This document shows, in pieces, positions 1-9,965 of a DNA stretch of 18,242 nucleotides. Each line of letters opens with the position of its first letter. Positions within the stretch are counted from its first letter, which is position 1. The position numbers and the translations under genes are program-made. The stretch comes from Actinidia chinensis (taxonomy: Eukaryota > Streptophyta > Magnoliopsida > Ericales > Actinidiaceae). The notes beneath the pieces were generated by a model, which was not told the DNA's origin, did no database searches, and saw only the letters and a list, made by a program, of their open reading frames with translations. The DNA lies in the NCBI GenBank assembly GCA_009663005.1, contig VIGQ01001511.1, forward strand, positions 17,501 to 35,742. Reading direction: 5' to 3'.

Positions 1-1790
1 CCACTCATCCTTCATATATTATAAATACATCACAACTGAAAGTATATATATATATATATATAAAGAGAGAGAGGGAGGGTGGGGGGGGTTTTTTTGGGGG
101 GAAGAGAATAAATGTTGTCATTGTTTTTTACAATTTAAAGCCTTATGAGGTTATTTTTTGCCTTAGTGAAATAGGTCACTCTCTATCTAGGTAAGTGAGA
201 TGCACTGGCTATTAAAATGATGTGTTTTAGTCCACAAACCACATGGAGAGTTATGTGGTGATATTTAAACGTCGGGGGGTGAGGTTTTGGGGGTCTACAC
301 ATGACCCAAACCACAAGGAGGCAAAGTAATATTTGCCCTTTTGGAGGGTTGGGGATCTTGAAGTTTCTGTTGGGCTAGAAAGTTGAAAATGTTTTGGGTC
401 TTGATGTTTGAGTTGCCTGCCTTTTTAAAGATATCAAAGAGCAGATAAGAAGAAAGGAAGCAATGGGCCTTCATTAAAGAAGATTGTAGGTAGGGTGGAG
501 AAGAAGGGCATGGTAGGCATGTGTTCTTGTAGGAAATTAACTGGAGGCAACTTCTTGGATTTGTTTTGCTTTCAGAAGATAATGTGCAGAGAAGGAATAG
601 TCACTTTGGGAGGTTGTTATTGATTGAGTGGAGCGGTTTAAGGAGGAGTTAGTCTAGCATTGTGGTGTTCTATCAAATGCTATATACGAGGTAGAGGCGA
701 GAAGACCCAGCTTTATAGGAATGTTGGATTGCACTTGTATTGGTGAAAAGGAACAGGCGTGGTGGCGTGCCTTAAGTGACCCATCCTTTAAGGAGGATAA
801 GATTGTTAATGCTTTGATTGGCATGAATGGAGACAAGGTTCTTGGTGTCAAATTCACTACAGAAGTTTTATAGATATTGTTTAGTAGTTTTAAAAGGAGT
901 TGTTCACCGCGGCCCGATTACTGTTTTTTGAGTCGAGGAGTTTAGAATAGCTTTGATAATTTCGTTAATTGCCCAAATGCTTAAGAAGAGTGGAGGGACA
1001 TCAACAATTTTCCGACATTTTAGTTTGGTTGGGAGTGTATAAATCCTTTGCAAGACTTTTCTTGTGAAGAGTGTTTTGGTACTACTTTTCCAAAGCTGGA
1101 TGCTTGGGGTTGTGTGTGTTGTGGAGCGAGGTTTGGAGGAGTGAACATACGGTATTGATTTGGGCCTTGTGCTCGGACTGTGGGAAGAGATTTTGAAACT
1201 TTCAAAACTTCTGCAGCATTCTTCTTGGAGGCAGTTTTAATGGCTGACAAGTGAGAATTTTGTATGGACTTTGTGTAGGCATAGGTGATTGAGGGACAGA
1301 TCGTCAGACCTTTTCCAAAACTGAAATCGATGACGATGCCTTGTAGAAGAATGTTGGGTCTTGGAAATCAGGGTGGTGGTGTCCCTTTTGTCCTGATAGT
1401 TTTGGTGACTTCAAACATAGTTGATAGGGGTAGTTGCCTAAGATATCCTTTTTGGCCAAAGGTAGGAGCCTTCAGGTTTGCGATTGAGCTTTCTTTGCGC
1501 ATCCATTTCCTACATTCCCAACGTGAGGGAGGGATGGCTTTGTGAATTGGTGTTGTACGCCATAAAGTGCAAGGAGTAAATCGTCTTTTTTTGCACAGCA
1601 CACCGTCCAGTGGTCAACAGAACTTCGGAGTAATGTTTTTATTTGTGGTTGTAAATTTCATTCATCATTGGTCCTTTAAGTTAGTTCAAAAGTTTCACTT
1701 TGTCCCTTGTTAGTGTTGATTTGGACAAATAAAACCTTATAGTTTTCCATAAATTTTGATGGGTCTCCTCCCATCCAATTCCATTTAAAA
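1..1790 (+). repeat. Long direct repeat, copy A
   Basis: This stretch matches 12622-14145 in the same orientation along nearly its whole length. Good landmarks are the block around 360-400 (TTCTGTTGGGCTAGAAA), the block at 590-900 and the stretch at 1140-1240. Copy A carries about 190 bp near 105-295 that copy B lacks. The copies differ by many small indels, and open frames in one copy are broken in the other, so no protein is supported. I do not recognise the family. It ends near an AATTCCATTTAAAAAT block around 1780; its left end lies at or beyond the window edge. I saw no primer-binding site after it, so calling it an LTR is not justified. Confidence 0.8.
43..101. repeat. TA / GA / G-run low-complexity tract
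   Basis: A (TA)n run at 43-62 passes into a GA run and then into G-runs of 8 and 6 around a T7 run. The same place in the other copy of the long repeat (12662-12678) has become a single 17-G run, so this is a fast-changing simple-sequence site within the repeat. Confidence 0.85.
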
Positions 1791-2225
1791 ATATTGGTTG
1801 TTGGCAAAGAGGGAATGTTCGAGACTCGGTAAATACCAAGTGCTAGAAGGTGGTTCTTTGTGCATCATTTAGTGTGGTTTAAAGATGGAATTCCAAAAAT
1901 TTTGAAGGGAAGGGAGTTCCGTTAGCGTGTGAAAGGAATTTTTGGCTTCTGTGTTTTTATTTATTGTTTTATTTGTCCCTAGAAATGTGAAGATTAGATG
2001 ATTTCAAGGTTTACTCCCTGCTACAAGTATAGAGACGGTTGGTTCCTATGAATAATAGTATGGATTCAAGGCAAAAATTGTTCGCCCACCCACAAGCCAA
2101 AAAGTTCACGTTTTCCTTTTTTTTTTTTTTTTGGTTTTCTACCAATTTTTGCTAATAAAAACCGAAATCTTTACTTTTGGTTGTATGCTGGGAAAAGCTT
2201 TGACTGATTTTCCTCATAGTGGTAG
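1791..2225. other. Intergenic, no gene seen
   Basis: This stretch between repeat copy A and the next repeat has no supported coding region. Its only clear feature is a 16-T run at 2117-2132, which could be a poly(A) tail of a minus-strand retroposed sequence, but no family can be named. Confidence 0.5.
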
Positions 2226-4170
2226 TGTCACACCCCCAACCTCCATCAACATAATTAATGCTAATTAGGCGGGATGTGATCGCACAGGTCACCATGCCTG
2301 TGAACGACACCTGATATTCACCACAAATCTCAAGACTAAAACATGACAAACGGGCACACGCATTGTTCATATACATGATAATGAAAGTCAAACCTCAACC
2401 TACCAGATAATCATACATACCCACATCTAAAACTGAATATAAACATACCCTCGTAAACATAAAATATATATACAACCAGCTCAAAGTCAATCAAAAATCT
2501 AACAAAAGCGGGAAACTACCCGAGTTCTCTAAGACTCCAACCTGACTAGGAAGTCACCAGTCTAGGAGTGCACCCACAGTGAACAGGAAACTATCCAATC
2601 CCCCACTGTCAAAACCAATTCTGTGTGAGTGGAGTAATAATCAAGTGCTCACAACAGCTAAATCTAACTCATGAAAATGATAAAGGAAACATCATACACC
2701 TGGATATTCAGCAATCAATAACACCAGTGATAAATAATATCAATGCATAATGCATCACCCAAGTGGTGTGCGCGCAAATTGGAGATAACAGTTGGCCCAA
2801 ATACGGACGGCTCGTTATAAGGAAGGCCCTAGTATTGTCACTCCCAAAGCAATCCCTATGACTAAGCCTTCTCAGTGCCAATGAAGTCACACAAGATAAA
2901 TGATATGCTGCCACAATTCGCTCACCCATCATATGAACATAAATAGTTCAATCAAGTCAATATTGAATAACCATCTGTATTTAATTCTCACCTGTCACCG
3001 CACTCACACCGACAATCAAGTCAGCCTAAGTTTTGTCTTGAAGGCCCTTATTTTAGCCCTGTTAGTCAAATCTATTAATAAACAAGACAATGTATAACTC
3101 CAAGTCGATAAATTTATAATTAATCCAAGGGATCTCAGTAAATGATAATAGTTACACTCTCTAAAATTTTATAGGCGATTGGACAAGGTTTCACACTAAT
3201 CACCCACTTTATGTACCACATTATTTTAACTTTGGAATAGGCTAAACAGCATCCTTACCATTAGAGTTAGAACACGAAAATCATAGAAAATGACTATTTA
3301 TATGACCCAAAACTCATCCTTGACCACTTTACCTAGGTGCACGATAACCTTCTGACTGGACCTCACTGGATAATGTCAGATCTGGGTCGTTTTAAACGGA
3401 GCTAATTAGCTTGTTTTTAGTCCAAAGCTGCGTTGGGTATAGATATAGATCGAGAATTAGTAATCCTAATAAGTTTAAAACAATAACAATAACTCAAAAC
3501 CTAATCTTCAATTTCTCTCTCCCAAAACGTTTCTAATTCTAAGCACACCTCCCCTACCACTAGAAGAACATCTCTTTGAGAGTCATGAAAGACTTCAACA
3601 GCAATGGTCCAAACAGAGCCCTGTCATGCTTCAATCTTCATAGGCGTACATACATATACATACAGATATGCGTATGCTAACAGATTCAAGACATAAGGCC
3701 CAAAAATGGTAATTGAAACTTAAATTTGTAATCACAATAACTAATATAACACCTTACCAAGAAATTACACCTCTTGTTCCAAATTAAATTCTTCTCTATC
3801 TCCGTGTTTTCTTTTCTGTTTTCCTTTCTTTTCTTCTATCTATCTCTGTTTTTGTTTTGTTTTTGTGAGCTAAATAGATAGATATACATACACGTATATA
3901 GAAGGGAAAAAGGAGAAAAGGACGGGTGTCCTGTGGGATTTGGGGATCTTGCGGGGGCTCCCTGCAGGGAGCGTGCAGGGAGCCCAAAACGACGTCATTT
4001 TGGTGTATTTGGACCACAAAACGGACAGCGTTTATATATCCAAAGAATTGCACCAAACGACGTCGTTTTGGACAATTTTTTTAACCCAAAACGACGTGTT
4101 TTGGGGTGCCTGAAACCATGCAGGCAACCCTCCAGAAGGTATCCCGGATCCTGTCCTTGTTGACACACCC
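2226..4170 (-). repeat. Unclassified dispersed repeat, minus-strand orientation
   Basis: Read on the minus strand, this block begins after TGTGTCAACAAGG, carries promoter-like palindromes and a TATA motif, passes through a long purine-rich leader (3780-3930 region), and ends in GGTTGGGGGTGTGACA. The GGGGTGTGACA ending is familiar from plant repetitive DNA. No gag, pol or transposase motif is visible in any frame, so it would be a non-autonomous or non-coding element. The two edges carry similar decamers in the same direction (TGTCACACCC at 2226 and TGACACACCC at 4161), not an inverted repeat. The boundaries are my estimate, and a relic LTR is possible. Confidence 0.4.
3957..4105 (-). promoter_or_regulatory. 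Promoter-like cluster: three ACGACGTCGT palindromes, TATA, GC palindrome
   Basis: Three near-copies of a CCAAAACGACGTCGTTTTGG palindrome lie at 3984-4003, 4053-4071 and 4085-4105. Each contains or nearly contains GACGTC, a core bound by plant bZIP factors. A minus-strand TATA-like motif (GGATATATAAACGC) is at 4028-4041, downstream of two of them in that orientation. A perfect 16-bp palindrome GCTCCCTGCAGGGAGC is at 3957-3972. The order fits a minus-strand promoter reading toward 2226. Whether it is active is unknown. Confidence 0.4.
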
Positions 4171-4790
4171 AAAGTTTTGTTGAAAAAGGAGGAAGGGGGC
4201 CCCTCTAACTTTAAATAAATTCATTATCTTTTCTCTAGCTTAATTAGTTCTGTAATTTTATCCCAAAGAAGAGTTTTGCATCTTTCAATTTAACCCCAAA
4301 CTAGATTAAGTATGTCATGTTTCACCCTCAACTTTTACATAATAACATTCCCTTCCCACACACACTCTTCACACATATAGGACGCAATGACTGCACGCAT
4401 TAAACTTACGCTAAATTAAAGATTACTATTCGATAAGATGCCAATTGAAATTAAAATTAATTATGAGGAGTTAAGGTTGGGATTTCACAGGTAGAATGTT
4501 CAACTACCCTTTGACCATACTTGGTAGCAGATTAGGATGACATTGGATGAATGATTGGATGTTAAAGTTTCCAAAAATTAAGAGATGGATTCATAGTCTG
4601 AGTTAGACTAAGTTATCCCAATCTCTTCTTAATACCGTTAAATTGGGATTGGATTGTCACTCTCCTGTGGTCAGTTGTGGAATATGTTCAAAATACAAAT
4701 TTCTCAATAAAATATTTATGAACACTCTTTATTTCCTATAACAGGTTATTCACTGTTTTATACCATAAATATTAAAATAACGCTTATTTG
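4171..4790. other. AT-rich intergenic sequence with possible MITE remnant
   Basis: No coding region is supported. Around 4515-4660 there are opposed short matches (ATCCCAAT near 4615 and ATTGGGAT near 4643) and a GGATTGGAT-type motif seen in some plant MITEs, but no terminal repeat pair or target duplication can be fixed. The rest is plain AT-rich sequence. Confidence 0.3.
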
Positions 4791-4950
4791 GAAAGAGAGA
4801 GACAAGAGAGTTTAATTAACACCTATATTGGAGGGAGAGGGAGAGAGGAGAGAGGAGAAAGAGAATAAACCATAAAGGATAGAGAGTAGAGTAGAGGAGA
4901 GAGAGAGAGTGTGGAAGAGAATAAAGAGCGAGCAAAAAAAAGTAGAGTGA
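4790..4950. repeat. GA-rich simple repeat
   Basis: A long imperfect purine tract of GAGAGA, GGAGAGA and AGAGTAGAG units sits immediately left of the hAT-like terminus at 4959. It is low-complexity sequence; open frames read through it are artefacts of that composition. Confidence 0.85.
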
Positions 4951-5139
4951 GATGATTACAGAGGGTCAGTGGCCCCCTTGCCAGCATGACACAAATATAT
5001 TTGGCACGGACACAGTTTGGGCACTGTATAAGTTGGGCACGACACGGTACGATCTGAGCGGGCACGAGATACAGAAATGGTAAGTGGCATACACAGTAGT
5101 TTGGCCTGGCATGGGCACATCACGACATGAAAATGCATT

Positions 5140-5787
5140 GATTATTTATTAAATAAATTAAAATAAAGTTTAAAAATAATTTTGGCTCACAATAGAAAAA
5201 AGGAAGAAAAATAATTAAAACAAATTTTTGATAAGAAAAAATAAAAAATTGATTTAACTTGTTATGCCATTGTTGCCCAAATAATCAAAATAAATGTTAA
5301 TTAAATGATTAAACCTTTCATGTTGTGATAGCTCATGGTTTCAATAATAAGTCAAACTAAATTTTATTAATAAATGGACTTTCCTAGTTTCCATAATATG
5401 AAAAATAATTTTAAAAAAATTAAATAATTTTGAATAAGAAAAGTACAATAAATAAGTGTGTTTGAATTGTTGTCATGGGCCAGGCCATAATAAGTAATAA
5501 AGAATAAAAAATTTTTTTTATTAAATAAATTGACTTACCAAATTACCCTAATAAGAAAAAAAATTGGCAAAAATTTAAATAAAATTAGTTGCGCATAACA
5601 AAATAAAAATAGGAAAAAAATAAAATTCAATTTTGAGACCAGACCTAAATTTTAAAATTTTGACTATAGCCATATAGGCCATAATAAGACAAAACTAGTT
5701 TTAAAAATTAAAATTTATTTTATGTCAAAAATGAGAAAAATCAAAATAACATTTTCAATAATAAAAAAAAAAATTATTTATTTGTGA
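5140..5787. other. Very AT-rich segment, no gene
   Basis: This is dominated by A and T runs (AAATAAATTAAAATAAAG and similar). No open frame or repeat family is recognised. By position it corresponds to 10860-11480 in the other half of the composite element, but I can match the two only weakly (a TTCAATTTTGA block near 5625 and its inverse near 10890). Confidence 0.5.
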
Positions 5788-5840
5788 TGATCCAAATCGT
5801 TCACTTTGTTTGTTTTTACTGTTTTAATCACTCACCAATT
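5788..5840 (+). repeat. Direct repeat unit 1 (GATCCAAA..GTTCACTTT)
   Basis: A block starting GATCCAAATCGTTCAC and running into a T-rich ACTGTTTTAATCACTC stretch recurs 505 bp downstream at 6293-6345 in the same direction, and inverted at about 10685-10740. The left half of the composite therefore holds two copies and the right half one. The sequence between the two left copies (about 5840-6110) has no recognisable partner on the right. Confidence 0.7.
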
Positions 5841-6399
5841 TAAAGTTTTATCGAGTATTGGGATCCCTTTCATTCGGACATTAATTCATTTATTCATTAT
5901 CAGTCGTAATTTGTCTCATTCGATCAGTACGTAATATAATTAAATCAGTTCATTTTTTGCATAGACTATATAATCCTCCTACTGAAAATTTAGATGATTT
6001 TCGATTCGAAAAAAAGCTTCTCTGATGGCCGTCGAGTCATGCACTATAGGAGATTATGCTCATATGCACTGAACGTATTCCGATCAAATGGTGCCGATTT
6101 GATCACCACCAATTTTTGAAAAAAATTATAGAATAGATAAGATATGAACATAATGGTTTGATCGAATAGTAGGGAAGCGACTTTGCCATGCCTTCCAATC
6201 CTATCCGTATGAACTTACTTGGTTGTAAATTCAATCTATTATACTCATAGGAAAAATTAATGTACAATACCAAACGATCGTAAACCCAATTATAACGATC
6301 CAAACTGTTCACTTTTCTTTATTTTACTGTTTAAATTACTACTCTCTCGCCATAGTTGAAATCATTGGATATTTAAAACCCATTCATTGTTGATACCAC

Positions 6400-6720
6400 T
6401 TTAAACAAACTGGGCTTCAAGCCTTTTTTCTTCACCAATAGGCCTTCAAAAATGGGCCCTTCCCACCTAAACTGGGGTCTTAAGCGTGCCTGCATAATCG
6501 AATCCACCCAACCCAAACCAACGTCTTGAAAAACCCTACTCTAAGACCACACCGCCTCTCTTTACAACTCAAGTCAATTTTCTCTCTCTCTCGCTCTTGT
6601 CGTAGGTTTTCATGGTTTTTTGTCCATCGCCGCTCAAGTATGAATTCTGCAACTACCCCACGAACCCATCATGGGGGGGTTGCCGGCACTAAGCAACTAT
6701 CAAAATCTCTCTCTTTCTGA
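6400..6720 (+). pseudogene. Captured promoter and 5' leader of an unknown host gene, left arm
   Basis: This looks like the head of a plant housekeeping gene: a site II motif TGGGCC at 6453-6458, a telo-box AAACCCTA at 6531-6538, then a CT-rich leader (6575-6605). Site II plus telo-box is the known promoter combination of many plant ribosomal-protein and cell-cycle genes. A candidate ATG at 6671 is followed here by an expanded G-run that shifts the frame relative to the right arm. No downstream coding exon is recognisable, so the gene cannot be named. It reads toward the centre of the palindrome, opposite to the neighbouring FAR1/FRS fragment. Confidence 0.45.
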
Positions 6721-7099
6721 CTACGATTTTTCAATTTCTCATTCGTTTGGTTCCGAGAAAATGTTTGTGTGAAGAAAAGTGTGTTTGATTTTTTTGACTG
6801 CTAAATCTTTTAGGCTCTTTCTAGTTGCCAGTTCCAGAAATCGACTTATAGACAACATAAATGACGTCTTTAAATCATGGAAAGATATAGAAAAACGATA
6901 TGTTTATTCAAAAGCGGTTTTTAGAACGTGTTCTAAGCTAAAAACTCTGCACGGAGCCTTATTTTCATGCAGCTTCTATAGTTGAAGAATGATTTTTTTT
7001 ATCGGCAACCAAACAAATGCGTGGTTTAGCGTCACACTAGGGTTAATTTTGTTTTTGGGAACAGAAGAGACCTCCATGAGGTCATTAACAGTCGTCTGG

Positions 7100-7800
7100 C
7101 TCTTGTTGTGAACATCATTTTGTTACTTATTCATTTACTTTCTAACATTTCTCAGCCCTTTTTTGCTAGTCTTAACCTCTCCTATACGAGACCACCTTCT
7201 TCTCCCAATTTGCTCAACAATGGTCTAGACAATCTCCAAGATTAGAGAAGCTTCATTGTTTTGCAATACTTTGCGTAATATAAATAAGCTTCAATTTACA
7301 TTCCCGCGTTTCGATCCTCAAGTTTGTCTTTCATATCTTCTACTGCCTCCCTATCATTGTCAATGGTATCTATTCGTTATCAGAAGAATCATTTGATACT
7401 TGTTCTCTGTAACAATAGAAATTCAATGGCATCCAAAAATACACTGTTACAAAAGTGAACCAAAACTATTGAAAGCTTTGAAGACTTAAATAAAAATTGT
7501 ACATCCACTTTGGATTTGCAAACATACAAAAGTGAACTCTATGCATAACTATACAAAAACAATTCTAGATAGGGGCCTGCTTCAACAATACACATAAAAA
7601 GCTTAACTTTGGAAATAATACTGAAAAACAATAAGTTACCCATACAAAACCCACCCCCCGCAAGTAATATAAGAATTGTTCAATACGAATGAGAATAGAA
7701 ATTTCAGATTGGGTTGTGAATGAAACTTGTAGGTCCTTTTTTTGTTGACATGGAGAAGATGTAGAGTCGAAGGAGAGGTTGGTGATGGAGAAGATGCCGG
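7100..7800 (-). pseudogene. FAR1/FRS-like 5' gene fragment, left arm
   Basis: This is the minus-strand copy of the fragment at 9210-9965. The exon 2 acceptor (CTATTGTTACAG on the minus strand) ends at 7407. The exon then reads an acidic run rich in N, D, E and S, followed by a LEDRNAGM-like motif and an EAYLYY-like motif once frameshifts are allowed. The 5' leader near 7700-7800 is cut by the nested insertion at 7806. Frameshifts and stops make it non-functional. It lies head-to-head with the right-arm copy. Confidence 0.55.
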
Positions 7801-7967
7801 TAGCCCAGTGTTGTTAGAGGGCGCGCATCTCGCGCGCCTCGCGCATCAATTGTTGGCTCACTCCAGCGCCTCGATTGGGTGACCACAACCACTCGATGAG
7901 GCGCGCGCCTCCTGCGCCTGGCGCGCCTCATGCGTTTCTCATTCTGTCTCGTCGTCGAACTCATATC

Positions 7968-8089
7968 CCTGTTCTAAAAATCGGCCGCCTAGGAGCTAGG
8001 CCCACCCCGGCCGCCCAGGATGCTAGGCCCGCCGCCCAGGCTCTGAGCCCCCGGCGCCCGCTTAATACCTAACGCGTTTAGAGACCTAG

Positions 8090-8121
<32 letters not shown>

Positions 8122-8347
8122 GTCATTTATATATCTTCCTCTTTGTATTATTTCACATTAACATTTGAACTTTTCTATTTTGATATCATTTTTAGTTAGA
8201 ATTGATATTTGGTCATTTATTATTATTTTTTTAGTAAATATAATGATTTAAATAATAAAATCATATAAAAAAAACGCGCTAGGTCCCGCCTAGGCGCTAC
8301 TCCCCCACCGACCGCCCGATTTACAGCCTACGATTTTTAAAACCTTG
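7968..8347. mobile_element. hAT-like MITE nested inside the 927-bp insertion, 380 bp
   Basis: The ends read CCTGTTCTAAAAATCGG on the left and, inverted, CAAGGTTTTAAAAATCG on the right. They are followed inward by GC-rich CGCCTAGG / GCTAGGC motifs (7983-8060 and 8275-8325) and an AT-rich middle. The flanks CTCATATC (7960-7967) and CTCAGATC (8348-8355) are an 8-bp target duplication with one mismatch. AAAAATCG followed by CCTAGGCG-type repeats is a common plant MITE pattern. It is the youngest layer of this nest. Confidence 0.8.
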
Positions 8348-8451
8348 CTCAGATCTGATCGTCGTAGCAGCGCTTACAGCTCGCACAAAATTAACGCTGC
8401 TCCTCTCTCTTTATTCTCCCACATAAGAATTACTGCAGTACTTTTCTACTT

Positions 8452-8506
8452 TCTATTTTTTTTTACTTTTTCTGTTTTTTCTTTTTTTCTTTTTTTCTTT
8501 TTTTCG
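8452..8506. repeat. T-rich microsatellite
   Basis: Poly-T broken by single C residues, with CTTTTTTT units repeated at 8481-8505. It lies inside the 927-bp insertion, outside the inner MITE. The short open frame across it is compositional. Confidence 0.8.
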
Positions 8507-8967
8507 GTTATTACTTGTATGGTAAGTGGATAATATTGCTATTTTAGTTTTTTTTTATATATATTTGTAAGAAATTTTCTATTTACTGAATTGCGCCTTA
8601 CCTCAATCTATCAAACATATATTATATTTTTTTATTTCGATAATGTCGCCTCTCTCGATCAAGTCCCGCGCGCTTCACCTTGCGCCTAAGGCTCCACAGG
8701 GGCTGTTGCGCCTCTCTCCTTTACTAACTCGGCGGTAGACTCATTGCTGAGAGAGAGAAAGAGGGGGATATCTGTGAATGGGTTGAGGGGTGTTAGGTTT
8801 TGTCTTTCAATCTTCTTCTCTCTGTTTTTTTTTCTCTTTCTGAAAAACAACGTGTGTTTAAATCGGGACCACGGTCACACAAATATCGTGATATAATCTG
8901 TGCTGTGTTGAGAGGCCCCAAAGAAATATTTTGGCTATCCACGCAAGAATTGTGATATAAATTTGTG

Positions 8968-9024
8968 TTGGTCCCTTCTTCACGTATGAAACTCACAATA
9001 TTCAATTCAGCAAATGCTACCGGG
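8968..9024. other. Spacer at the centre of the giant palindrome
   Basis: These 57 unpaired nucleotides separate the inner edges of the two arms (GATATAAATTTGTG and CACAAATTTATATC). The loop is tiny compared with arms of 1.8-2.8 kb, so a transcript crossing it would fold into one long hairpin. No motif is recognised inside it. Confidence 0.8.
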
Positions 9025-9209
9025 CACAAATTTATATCACAATTCTTGCATGGCTGGCTAACTATTTTCTTTGTGGGCCCTATTTAACACTAGCACAGAT
9101 TTATATCACGATATTTGTGTGACCGTGGTCCGATTTAACACATCCGTTATTTTTCTAAAAAGAAAAAACAGAGCGAGGAAGATTGAAAGACAAAACCTAA
9201 CCTTCCTCA

Positions 9210-9965
9210 ATCCATTCACAAAGAACACGAATCAATCTCTCCCCCTCGTCTCTCTCTCCTTAGCAATGAGGCTACCGGCATCTTCTCCCCTCACCACATC
9301 CCTTCAACTCTGGTTTCATTCACAACCAATCTGAACCAGTTACCCCGATTCGAATTGAAGGTATGATTGATGAATTTCTATTCTTCATTCAGTATTGAGC
9401 AATCTTATATCATTCTATGGGTATACTGATGTTTTTCAGTAGATTTCAAAGTTATGCTTTTTTGTGCGTATTGTTGAAAGCAGGCCCCTGTCTAGAATTA
9501 TTTTTGTATAGTTATGCATAGATTACATTTTTGTATTGTTTTGCAAAATCCAACGTTGATGTACAATTTTTATTTTATAGTCTTCAAAGCTTTCAATAGT
9601 TTTGTTCAATTTTGTAACAGTGTTTATTTTTTGGATGCCATGAATTTTCTATTGTTACAGAAGAACAAGTATCAAATGATTCTTCTGATAACGAAATAGA
9701 TACCATTGACAATGATATGGAGGCAGTAGAAGATATGAAATACAAACTTGAGGATCCAAAGGCGGGAATGTAAATGAAGCTTATTTATATTACACAAAAT
9801 ATGCAAAACAATGAAGCTTCTCTAATCTTGGGAGATGCTTAACCATTGTTTTTGAGCAAATGGAGAAGGTGTCTGTATAGTAGGAGTGTTAAGAATAGCA
9901 AAAAGGGCTTGAGAAATGTTGAAAGTAAATTGAATAAGTTAACCAAATGAGTTCAAGCAACAAGG
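9210..9965 (+). pseudogene. FAR1/FRS-like 5' gene fragment, right arm
   Basis: A CT-rich leader (9235-9260) and first exon end at 9360 with a GTATGA donor; the intron runs 9361-9660 and ends TATTGTTACAG. Exon 2 reads EEQVSNDSSDNEIDTIDND, then MEAVEDMKYKLEDPKAGM, and in another frame VNEAYLYYTKYAKQ. The GM..EAY..Y..YA pattern is the start of the FAR1 DNA-binding domain of FAR1/FHY3/FRS proteins, which derive from MULE transposases. Relative to the family, a few residues plus the frame are lost between GM and NEAY. The fragment then decays (a possible SRRGK-like stretch near 9880) and stops before any transposase-like domain. Function is excluded; transcription is possible. Confidence 0.6.

Larger units (their letters stand above)
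7806..8732. mobile_element. Nested non-autonomous hAT-like insertion, 927 bp
   Basis: It interrupts the left palindrome arm; the right arm preserves the empty site near 9262-9278. Flanking octamers CGGTAGCC (7798-7805) and CGGTAGAC (8733-8740) form an 8-bp target duplication with one mismatch, the hAT hallmark. The ends are imperfect inverted repeats: CAGTGTTGTTAGAGGGCGC on the left and CCGAGTTAGTAAAGGAG reading in from the right. GC-rich GCGCGCCTCGCGC-type repeats lie inside each end (7820-7935, 8645-8715). No transposase is encoded. It inserted after the inverted duplication formed, since only one arm has it. Confidence 0.8.
6180..8967 (+). repeat. Left arm of giant inverted repeat
   Basis: This arm pairs with 9025-10850 in inverted orientation. 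Checked landmarks are 8941-8967 with 9025-9049, a 23-nt perfect match of 8793-8815 with 9178-9200, the splice-acceptor block at 7407 with 9660, the telo-box at 6531-6538 with 10504-10511, and the ACTTACTTGGTTG block near 6210 with its inverse near 10805. It is longer than the right arm mainly because of the 927-bp insertion at 7806-8732. Scattered substitutions and small indels show that the arms are not recent identical copies. Confidence 0.9.

Noticed and set aside
4823..5138. Minus-strand frames rich in S, L and P, or with repeated Cys
   Set aside because: They are translations of the GA-rich tract and of the hAT subterminal GGCACGA repeats.
8345..8533. Short plus-strand frame with an F-rich hydrophobic end
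   Set aside because: The hydrophobic part is translated CTTTTTTT microsatellite inside a transposon.
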